Source of the DNA: Poteriospumella lacustris
Lineage: Eukaryota > Sar > Chrysophyceae > Chromulinales > Dinobryaceae
DNA: 64,000 nucleotides
Direction of reading: 5' to 3'
Assembly (NCBI GenBank): GCA_008000375.1
Contig: SMOI01000109.1
Coordinates: 1-64,000, forward strand
Shown: piece after piece, positions 34,193-44,900 of the stretch
Layout: every line of letters starts with the position of its first letter
How positions within the stretch are numbered: the first letter of the stretch is position 1
Made by a program: the position numbers and the translations under genes
Notes under the pieces: generated by a model
Databases searched by the model: none
Told to the model about the DNA's origin: nothing
The model's input: the letters and a program-made list of their open reading frames with translations, nothing else

Positions 34193-34583
34193 GGTTGTAA
34201 TGATAAATGTCTAATGCTAATCGAAAGTAACGTGAGGTGTCGACAAACCTTCGATTTCGATTGTGGACCCCAAGGTCTTCTTCAACAGCGAGTAGCAGAG
34301 GAAGGTTCGCCTCTACCGCAAAATCGCCAAGGGAGACCTTCGGCCGAATCCTCTCCTCCAACAGTCACCAAGACCTAGGGCACCAACCCCTAGGTCTCGT
34401 CCAAACCTTGAATTTTCATGAAATTTTCACCCCCCCCCCGTTCTTGCCCCACTTTGATAATTCTATCCATCAATGGGATATTTTGGTGAATCCCCATGTA
34501 TCTCATCGACACTTCATCTGAAAATGAAAAGATAGCATCGGTCCTCCAAAAATGGCATCTTCTTCACACTGCACCATGTTCGA

Positions 34584-34676
<93 letters not shown>

Positions 34677-34894
34677 TGATTTGAAACCGCCGCTGCCATT
34701 TGAGGTGGCTGGGAAATCCGAAATCCCAGTCTATTCCGAGAGCGGATGCTAGGAGATGATACCAGATAGTTAGAGGAGTTCCACTTTGTATGTATTGCCC
34801 ATCGACGGAAAAGGATATCCTTGGGGCGCGAAAAGAACCACATCCTATTCGCAAAAATAAACGGAATATCTGTCGTAGAGGAACGTAGAAAGAA
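34193..34894. promoter_or_regulatory. Divergent intergenic region with (ATG)n microsatellite
   Basis: 700 bp between the kinase (minus) and the RCC1-BTB gene (plus). It holds a C10 run at about 34430-34439 and the trinucleotide repeat at 34584-34674. An open stretch upstream of the kinase start (34361-34193, minus) lacks an ATG and may be 5' UTR. Confidence 0.4.
34584..34674. repeat. (ATG)n / (CAT)n microsatellite, about 30 copies
   Basis: An uninterrupted ATG trinucleotide run of about 90 bp, 220-310 bp upstream of the RCC1-BTB start codon. It produces polyMet, polyHis or polySer frames that are not genes. Confidence 0.95.
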
Positions 34895-37783
34895 ATGTCG
34901 TTGTATGGATGGGGAACGAATGCCTCTCGTCAATTGATCAATCAATCGGCAAATATGGTCCCAACGCCAGCTCAAAGTGTCGACAAGCATCTTGAGAATC
35001 AAATACCTCTTCAAGTGGCTTGTGGTTATGACCATTCTATGGTTTTAACGGAGTCTGGTGATGTCTATTTCTATGGATCCGGAAAGCCGAACTTTAGTGG
35101 CCGTGGCACGGGCATGAAAGTGCAGGGTTTAGATCATGAAACCATTGTCTACATAGCAGCAGGGGCACATTCTTCATATGCCGTTTCGAATACGGGAAAG
35201 GTTTATCACTGGTAAGCTCCTCTTCGTCCCCATTGCATTGCATATCTCCGATGGAGTTGTGATCCGAATCTTTCAGGGGGCTGATCCATGAAGACGTCAA
35301 TCCAGATGCGGGAGTTGAGTCTGCTGCTGCCAGTGCAACCAGTACTGAAGACACTCCATCAGGTGCTTTGACAGGCTTGGCTCAGGATCAGACGACGGTT
35401 GTGTCGGTGGATTCAGAAGCTCGTCAAACGAGCCACGCGAATAGACAAGCTAATCGCGCTCGTCAATTGCGTGAAATCGTCCGTGACAGTACGGAGCAGT
35501 GGATGCTTCCAACTGGTGATGCCGAGCGCGAGTATTACGATGAATTGCGGTCGATGGGTTACGCTGTGGAGGAAGCTGAAGAGCGTATGCAAGAACGAGG
35601 CAGGGAGTATCACGGCATGATCCGCATGGGATGCAAACGAGTCCCACAACCAGTCCCAAGATTGGTCCCACATTTGAACGGAATTCGAGTTGTCTCCGTG
35701 TCTGCTGGTTATGCCCATGTTATGCTGGTGACTGATAAAGGTTTCCTTTATGGGGCCGGCTACAATGACCGTGGTCAGCTGGGATTAGGGTAAGCTACAC
35801 TGTGAACATACGACATGGCACGTGTTTTCATCGTTGAATCTATCGGCCTTTCTTCATAGACATCGCATCAATACGAGTACCTTCAAGAAAGTGGACTTTT
35901 TGTCGACCAAGTTTGTGGTCGAAGTGACTTGTGGTCAACAACATACCTTGTGTCGGGCGATTGATCGTACGCTCGTGGATGGTTCTGTGACGGTGGGAAG
36001 CTCCACACCATGTGAAGTCTATGCGTGGGGCAATGGTATGTTGGGACAATTGGGTTTGGGGATGAAAGGAACATCGAAAGGTCGATTGTTCCCCACGATC
36101 ATTCCCTTTTTCCAGCAAAACTATCCCCTAGGGGTGGTCAACGTCGCCGCGGGAGCCAATTTCTCGTCCGTTCTGGTGCATACGGGTGAAATCTTTTCCT
36201 TTGGTCATTCGGAGTACAATCAACATGGCATTGGCAACAATGCGTATCGCGATTACGTCGATCCGTATTTCTTCTTTGTACCGCGCAAGGTCGACATCAC
36301 CGACTCGACCAAGGTGGGACCTGTACGTATCCGACGTGTTTCCTGTGGGTTGATGTTTACCGTGGCGGTGAGTGAGGATGGTGATTTGTATTCGTGGGGA
36401 TGGAATGAAGGTGGTGCGCTTGGTCATGGCATGCATTCCTATTCAGCTTCACCGCAGCGTATTGAGAAGTTTGGACAAGCCGGTGACCGCGTACACGTTG
36501 CACAAGTGGTCTGTGGTGCGAAACACGTGATGGCCATTCGTCAAGAAGCAGGAGCACACTGGGCACAAACCTATCATTCCCTGTTGAAGGAACTCCCTTA
36601 CGCCGATCTGGTTATCACCGTTGATGCACAACCATCGGGAAAAGGTCAACAGGAGACGTCCTTCCGATGTCATCGAGCCATCGTTGCTGCGCGTTGTCGT
36701 TATTTGCGTGGCATCATTGATGCATCCTCCCATGAGCAAAGTCAAGATGCCAGCACTTCCACTACCACCACCGCCGCCGCCGCAGTCCATGAGGAAGGAG
36801 GTGTCGTTGCGCCAGAGGTGACCACCGTGCATCTGTCCGGAAGCCACTTCAATGCCATCACCGTACGTGCGCTGTTGGGCTATTTCTACCACAATCGAAC
36901 GGCCATTGTGGTGCACAAACGCCGTGAATTCCTGCTCGTTGCCCAAGAGCTGATGCTGCATGACTTAGAGAACGCGATCGTGGCCGATGTGACCATGGAC
37001 CGTAGCATTGCGAATCACACCATTGGCACCTACGAGGCCAACATGCAACAACTCTACGGAGCGCAGCAGTATGCGGATGTCGTGTTTGTCGTTCGCAAAA
37101 CAGTCACCCATCAAGACGACCACCACGTAGCAGCTGCATCAGCGCCAGTGGATGGAGGACCCGCACAGACCTTTGATACCGCGGATTATGCCGAATGTCA
37201 CTTTGCGCATAAGTTTCTGGTACAACGCATTCCATACTTTGAAGCGTTGATGGAATCCAATTTCAAGGATTCCACGGTCTATGCATCGTTGACGACCATG
37301 GATGCGTTGCGGCATTCGATGAAACAAGCGTTGCAGGTCATTGATGTGACCTTTCTGGTCAACGATGGCGTGGAGTTTCAGACCTTTCAACAACTGTTGT
37401 TGTACGTGTACACGGGGCGATTGCAGTTGAAGGACTTCACCCCCACCGACGAGACAAATACTCTGCCGCATCGTTCCGCTGCGGCGGCGTCGGAATCGTC
37501 AGGAGAGGCCTTGTCACTGGAAAATGCCATGGTGTTGTTGGCTCTGTCGAATCGATTGGGGTACAACCCCCTGGCACAGTTCTGTGAGCGACGTATCTCC
37601 TTGTCCATCGCCTTCAAAGAACCGGAACAAGTGATGCAATGTCACGAGTTCGCGCAGTACTACAACTTACCGCGGCTGGAGATGCAATGTTTGGCGGTGT
37701 TGCGACATCTGGGGTACAGTGTGCCGAGCCACGGGGAGGATGACACTGATGGGGACGACGGCTCCGAGGCACATTGTCCTTGA
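34895..37783 (+). CDS. RCC1-repeat protein with two BTB domains (three exons)
   Basis: Exons 34895-35211, 35277-35789 and 35860-37783 encode 917 residues. RCC1 blades begin at once (MSLYGWGTNASRQL) and include HSMVLTESGDVYFYGSG, GYNDRGQLGLG, VYAWGNGMLGQLGLG, IFSFGHSEYNQHGIG and LYSWGWNEGGALGHG, about seven blades in total. A charged linker with DNA-J-like spacing but no J motif interrupts blades 2 and 3. The C-terminal half has two BTB/POZ domains: one starting YADLVITVD (with a spacer before SFRCHRAIVAARCRYLRGII), the second starting YADVVFVVRK (with HFAHKFLVQRIPYFEALMES). RCC1-BTB proteins commonly recruit cullin-3 to substrates. Introns of 65 and 70 bp are canonical. Full length, well supported. 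Confidence 0.88.
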
Positions 37784-37807
37784 TCCCTTCCTTGATCCCT
37801 TCTTTCC

Positions 37808-38118
37808 TTTGGTTGTCTCTTCCAACGTGAAGAGGCTTTTTCTTTGGCCCCTCTCGTGCGAATCTTGGTGACGTTAAGCCTTGTACTGTTTATACATATA
37901 CGAGTATACTATATCTATAGTTGTTGGTTGTGGCCATGTGTGTGCAACGCGGTTTTGCACAGCAAATGAAGCGCGTCAATTTTCAAAGTTTTTGTTTCTC
38001 CACGATTTTCTCTCTCCTTTCACTAAGTCACGTTAACTAAGAACCGAAAAATACTTTGCAACAAGTGTGTGTGTGTGTGGGGGGGGGAGGGTTGAATTGA
38101 AGCCTCCTCAAAGAATTG
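37808..38118 (+). repeat. Dispersed ~300-bp repeat, copy 1
   Basis: Shares an extended collinear match with 49734-50029. Both begin TTTGGTTGTCTCTTCCAACG and end GAAGCCTCCTCAAAGAATTG, with GTTGGTTGTGGCCATGTGTG and CCACGATTTTCTCTCTCC between. Flanks are unrelated. Orientation is the same in both. Confidence 0.85.
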
Positions 38119-38591
38119 CACCGTCGTCGTGAATCATGCGTTGAAGTTCCGCTGTCAGCGGAAGCCAGTGCCGTTGATTGCTTGTTTAGTTACATTTCAT
38201 TTTCATAAGGTGACCGCGCCGTATTTGGGCGATAAACTACATGTCCGTATAGTAAACCAATACCGACACAAACCGACGCCTACTGAGACGTTCGCATGGT
38301 TAAGCACTACCGCTATAGCACCACTACTGCCGATGACTGCATATACACACTACAAAGCTAACATTCACCTGCATCTCATCGCACTGGAGAGGTGCAGACA
38401 CAGCATCAAAGTGGAAACGAAGCCAAGCTGTAATGATGCAGGGCTAAAGAACTATAGTGAGCCATGAAGGCAAAACAAAAAGGGGAAAGTAAACGGGAAA
38501 ATCAACAAAATAAATGTCTGTCTGGTCACCGACCGCACCACACTATGACACAGGCGAACGATGAGGTGTGGTAAACATCAACAAGCATAAC

Positions 38592-38762
38592 AAAACCAGC
38601 CATGAGGCACAATCTTACTAACAACGTCCCGGGAGGGGGGGGGCGAATTATACACAAAACCCGCCGTGAGGCACATCAAGCAACACACCGAGGGGGGGGG
38701 CGGACGAACCACGCAAAAACAAAACACCGTGAGGTGCAATCTTACTAACAACGTTCCGCCTG
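38592..38762. repeat. Degenerate short tandem repeats
   Basis: Three diverged units, the first and third sharing GCAATCTTACTAACAACGT and all sharing a CGTGAGG/CATGAGG core, with G8-G9 runs between. Origin unknown. Confidence 0.5.
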
Positions 38763-38974
38763 AGGAGGAACCGCGAGACCCACGCAAGCTAAACGCGGCA
38801 ATCTGATCAGCTGATAAATGAAAGAAGAAACAAACTGACATAGGACAAAGGTAACCACCACAAAGCAGAAATACCTCCACAGGGCACCGTTTGCACTCGT
38901 ACCCTGCCACAACACTAAACCAGGAAAGGGGAAAGAACAACAACACAAAATAGAAAAAAAAAGAGAAACAAACT

Positions 38975-41900
38975 TTACGAAACAGAGCCACCCACGGAGT
39001 AGGACGACAACACCGTTGCGGTGATTTGGTTCACGGTGGCCGTTGATACGGCCCGTGCAGCAACATGCACGGAGTGGTTTGTAGCTTCACCGTCATCAAC
39101 ATCACTTCCTTCTATCGACAACCAGTCGTCTGAAGTCTCGTCATTGAGTTGTCCTACAACCGGTGACGCTGCAGTGTCACCTGCGGTGACCTCTGCCTCA
39201 GTGGTATCGGTAAAGGCGACCGAGAGCTCAAACGACAAACAGTCGTTGTCAGTCGAATCAATCACTGACTGCCAAACTTGCTTAAACCGCGACTCAAAGT
39301 TCTCAGTGAGAACCGCACAGGAATCGTCTTCTCTGTGGCCCTGTATACTTGCGGACTTCGCCTCATGACACGCAATATCTCGCGATGAAGGCACTCGATC
39401 GATACCGTTGTGGTTACCCATCAAACCCATCTCCACCATGGCAGTTGTTGGGGCCGATTGCCGATCGCATTGGTATAGTCCACCTGGATGCTCGAAGTTA
39501 TCACACTGAGGGGGTGACGGAGTGACCGTGGCTGATGCGTGTGCGGATGATGTCCAACGATGGTATACACGGCGTACGGTCACGACAATAACTACCATGA
39601 CGGCGATGGTCACCAACACGAAGACCGGTGTCAATGTCTGTAGCTGTGCATCCACTACAAGAGAGAGCAGATACACCATCAAGCCCAAGAACAGCGTCGC
39701 TGCGAACGACACGACCATTTCCCATCTCCCCAACGACCCACGGGACAACAGTCGTAGCACCCGACGTCGGTAGACAGATCGGTCAACGAGCTCCGTAGCC
39801 CTGGAGGTCAACTGCTGATGTGACAGCTGTGGTTGCCGCACCAACGCCGGCCGTCGTTGGGACATCTCCCGCGACGCTGACGATGATGCCGACGAAAACG
39901 ACCAGGCCTGCGACGTGTCCTCCAGGTCAACCGCTGAAACGATCCGCTGTACCGCTGCCTCTACCTCCTCACCTACGAGCCAACACAGCCCGTAGTCAAA
40001 GAGCCATACCTCCAGACTCTGCAGCAACACTACCTCACTCAACCACTCGAACAATGCGATCTGCAAGAACGACACCTGCCAGGCGTCGCCTCGAAACGCC
40101 GCCTTGCCAATGATATAGTACAGCGCACAACCGTTGCACGCCAGCAGTACCAATCCTACGAGACACTGCCATATTCGCACGTGACGCAGCGTCACCACCT
40201 CCGGGAAGGCCCGATACAGCCCCAAAAAATACACGTGGCGTTCTTCCGCCCGGTCGCCTGTCGATCCGATCACTTCCGCCATGGCTAGCCGAAGCTTCGT
40301 CACGGCGGCATCAGCTTCGTCTGATCGGCGGCTGCTTTTCATGCTGTTGGCCGATGATTCCTGAGGTGCACGACGCAATACCTCCAGGGCATTGAGCACG
40401 ACCTCTTGGGGGTCGTCATCGTTGTTCGCACCCATGTGCCATCGTGTTGACCGTCCCACCCCTGACGGCTGCATCCGCAGGCGAAAGTGCCGCACCGCTG
40501 CTGCCGGGTACTGACGCGGCTGTGTCTCCTCTCTCGCTTCCTCCAGGTCGACCGCCTTGTCAGCAGTTTGATCGTGAGCCGTCAGGACGACAAAGCACCA
40601 GTCCAGGAAGTGACGTAAGAGATTCGCAAAGACCGACGTGATAATGAACGACAGCAGGAAGGCCAAGGTCGAGTTATTCGACCCATTGAAGACGCAGTCG
40701 TCAGCCGCCGAGGCCGTGCCATCTGCCGTGGTGATTGGAGTGGTACCGACCACTTGGCCGTGTACGATCTGGCGCAAAACAACGTCGTTCATGGACACCG
40801 ACCGCGGTTGCCACAAACATTGGCTCTGTAGTGGGTCCAGTAACATTTTACCGCTGACGCAACTCGCCTCTGTCGTTTGTAGCGCACAGGACCCGTCATC
40901 CTCGGGGTACTGGAAGTCGAACAGAACCGCCAGCACGAAGCACGCCATGGTTAGCGCCGTCAACACATGCACTATGTCTAAGACGGCCTCTTTGCGCGCA
41001 CCATGCACCACGTGCCATAACAACCGTGCGTACGGGTGACGCGCCGTCAAAACTCGCACCCAGCGACGCTGCCACCATGCGCCATCTGCTGTCTCCCTGT
41101 GCTGGAAAAACGGTGGTAGAATGGCCAGCAGCAATGCCTTCACACTGGACTCAACAGACGGCCTGAGATTCTCCGCTTCGACATCGACTACCTCCGTGGA
41201 TGGCGGCGACACACCCACTTTCCGCTTTGGCCACAGGGATAGACCGTTTGATCGTGCCCACGACAATACTAACAGACACAAACCCATGGACCACACGCTC
41301 CCAAACAAAGCCAACATCATCACCGATTTCTCCGCCACTGCTGACGCAGATAACGTGTTCCCAAACGCCACCGTCAAAGATCCCGTTCCATAGGTACGAA
41401 ACAGTCCCACCGACACGCGACCCAAAGAGGCTAACGTACTCCCATTGATACCACTGCCGCCGCATTGACAGACCACGGACGACCCCAGATCCACCGTTCG
41501 ACAGAAGTCGTTGCTCACGATGCGGTTGTCCGTTAGATCTACCACGCTACACACCGCCCGAGATACCGGACACTGTCTCCGCACCTTCGCTGCGGCCCGC
41601 CCTGAACACGTCAGGTTCAGCCGCACCGCCGTGTCCGCACAGAACACCGACACCGTCTCCGCCACCCCCACCGTGCAGTTGTGCGCCAGCACCGTTGCAC
41701 GATTCGCTGTCCCGCTCACCGCCATGTTCGTCTCAAAGTACGGAACGGCTGACGACGACAACGTACCGTTCGAATACACCTTCTTCACTTGGACGGTAAC
41801 CACACTCGAAACCAGCTGTGGCGCCGGCAATGGCAACGTCGAGGCATTTCGCGATGAGTTGCCATTGAAGCTTACGGTACCCGAGCCCAGCTCCACCGTC

Positions 41901-44900
41901 GTCACCACCAACGCCACCGTCGTCGAAGAAAGTCCTCCCGTCGAGATACTGATTGTCGTTGAGCTCTCGGGCAGCGTGATAGACAATGTCGCGGCGGTTG
42001 CGTTGTTGGTGTTGTTTGCATGTGGCCGCACCAATGACAGCGCAACCTTCGCCACACCATCTGAGTACGTAGTCGTAGAGACTGGTTTGCTGGTGTTCAG
42101 CGGGATGCGCTGCAGCGCATTGTCCAACACATTCGACAGAGCACGGTCAGGGTTTGCGATAAAGGTCGGTGAGGAAGTGGGAACGCGTGTTGGCGAAGGT
42201 GTCGGTACGGGCAACGGCTTATGCAATGGTTGCGACGAAGGCTGCGACGAAGGCTGCGCCGTCGGTCGCGTGGACGGCTGCGTGGAAGGGGTTGATGAAG
42301 GGCAAATAGAAGGGGTAGACGAGGGTTGAAGCGATGGTTGGTCCGACGGCAATGCTGTGGGCTGACTTGTGGGCTGCGACAGCGGATGCAACGAAGGCTG
42401 CAAAGTCGGTTGAATTGACGGCTGCGAGGATGGCTGCCAGGTCGGAGTCGACGATGGGGCGCCACTGGGCTGCGTTGTCGTGCGCAAAGACGGTTGCGCG
42501 GACGGTGAGGATGACGGCCTCATCGAAGGACGGCCCGATGGCTGTAAACTGGGTTCGGTGGTCGGTTGCACTGTCGGTTCCGTGGTCGGCTGGCCCGACG
42601 GAGGCATCGAGGGCGCCACCGACGGAGTCGTCGAGGGTGCCGTTGATGGAAGTGATGACGGCTCAGATGATGGCTGCTTCGAGGGTTGCGCCGTGGGGAT
42701 GCTGGACGGCCATGACGTTGGCTGTGCTGATGGTTGCGACGATGGCTGTTTGGAGGGATGTACCGATGGCTGGCTCGACGGTTGTGCAGAAGGCCGAGCA
42801 TTCGGTTGACAAGAGGGTTGGTTTGAAGGTTGGTATGATGGCTGCAAAGACGGCTGTGCCGATGGATTCATCGTCGGTTGTTCTGTTGGTTGCATTGACG
42901 GTCGACTCGATGGCTGAACAGATGGCTGCATCGATGGTTGTTCAGATGGCTGTGCGGACGGTTGCGCGGACGGCTCTGCCGTAGGTTGCCTGGAAGGGTG
43001 CACTGTCGGCTGGTTCGACGGTTGGGCAGACGGTATCGAGAATGGCGGTCGTGAAGGATGAGAGGATGGAAGTGCAGAAGGTTGAGATGAGGGCTCGCAG
43101 GTCGGTTGACCTGAAGGTTGCCTGGACGGCTGCATCGATGGCTGGCTCGATGGCTGAGATGACGGCTGTCTCGACGGCTGCATCGACGGCTGACCCGACG
43201 GCCACACCGTCGGCTGTCTCGACGGCTGCATCGACGGTCGACTCGACGGATGGTCCGTTGGTTGACTCGTCGGCTGCAGTGAGGGCTGTGCAAAAGGCTG
43301 CATCGATGGTTCCCCAGATGGCTGTACAGACGGCTGCGAAGTCGGCTGCACAGTCGGCTGTCTCGACGGCTGCGCGGTCGGCTTTGAAAATGGTTGACGG
43401 GACGGTTGGGAGGATGGCTGTCGAGAAGGCTGAGATGAGGGCTCGCAGGTCGGTTGTCCTGAAGGTTGCCTGGACGGTCGTATCGAAGGTTGGCTCGATG
43501 GTTGAGAGGACGGCTGACGAGACGGTTGATGCGACGGCTGACTCGACGGCCACACAGTCGGCTGTCTCGACGGCTGTGCCGATGGATTCATCGTCGGTTG
43601 TTCTGTTGGTTGCATTGACGGTTGACTCGACGGCTGAACAGATGGCTGCATCGATGGCTGCCCAGATGGCTGTGTAGATGGCTGCGAGGAAGGATGCCCA
43701 CTGGGTTGGAGTGAAGGACGACTCGTTGGCTGACAAGTCGGCTGAGAAGACGGCTGCGCAGTCGGCTGTCTCGACGGCTGCGCGGACGGCTGTGCCGTGG
43801 GTTGTCTGGAAGGCTGCGCAGTCGGCTGTCTCGACGGTTGCGCGGACGGCTGTGTCGTAGGCTGTCTGGAAGGCTGCGCAGTCGGCTGTCTCGACGGCTG
43901 CGCAGTCGGCTTTGAAAAAGGCTGGCAGGACGGTTGAGAGGACGGCTGTCGAGAAGGTTGAGAGGAGGGTTTGCTGGTTGGTTGTCTTGACGGTTGCCTG
44001 GACGGTTGCCTGGACGGTTGCCTGGACGGTTGCGACGACGGCTGTGTTGACGGTTGACGTGACGGTTGCATTGATGGCTGGCGCGAGGGCTGGGACGACG
44101 GCTGACATGACGGTTGTATTGATGGCTGCTGGGTAGGCTGCACACTTGGTTGTAGTGTGGGATGAGCGGTTGGCTGACGGGACGGCTGGCCCGTCGGTTG
44201 ACGCGATGGTTGTAATGAAGGTTGCTGTGATGGCTGCGAGGTTGGCTGCGTCGGCTGCCACGTCGGCTGTGATGAAGGGTGCGACGACGGCTGTGAGGAA
44301 GGCTGTCCACTGGGTAGGGTAGTGGGCTGCTGCGTCGGCTGCCGCGATGGATGCGACGTCGGCTGACTCGTAGGTGATGTCGGCTGCCTCGTTGGCTGAG
44401 ACGATGGAACCGACGGTTTCTTTGAGGGTTGCGAGGTTGGCTGGCGACTCGGCTGTGAGGTCGGCTGGCAACTGGGCTGTGAGGTCGGTAGCCCTGACGG
44501 CTGCGAAGTTGGTTGGCTACTCGGGCACTGAGTAGGTTGCGAGGTCGGTCGCCCTGACGGCTGCGAAGTTGGCTGGCGACTCGGACGCCGTGTAGGCTGC
44601 GAGGTCGGTCGCCTTGACGGTTGCGAAGTTGGCTGGCGACTCGGACGCCGTGTAGGCTGCGAGGTCGGTCGCCTTGACGGCTGTGTCGTTGGCTGTGACG
44701 TTGGTTGGGTAGGGTTCATAGTTGGTTGCGATGAAGGTTGTGTTGTCGGTTGAGAAGTGGGTTGTTGTGAAGGATGCTGCGTCGGCTGTGACGTTGGTAT
44801 AGATGGCTTAGACGTGGGCTGGGATGTGGGCTGTCGTGAAGGATGCTGCGTCGGCTGCGACGTTGGTATAGATGGCTTAGACGTGGGCTGGGATGTGGGC

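Larger units (their letters stand above)
37784..38974. other. Long convergent intergenic region with repeats
   Basis: About 1.2 kb between the RCC1-BTB stop and the stop of the giant repeat protein. It holds copy 1 of a ~300-bp sequence shared with 49734-50029 and, at 38592-38762, three diverged units containing CCGTGAGGCAC and CTTACTAACAACGT elements separated by G-runs. No gene is supported, although minus-strand frames are open at 38578-38991. Confidence 0.5.

Noticed and set aside
38578-38991. Cys/Phe-rich minus-strand frames after the giant repeat protein
   Set aside because: Overlap degenerate repeats and homopolymer runs; no start context or domain.
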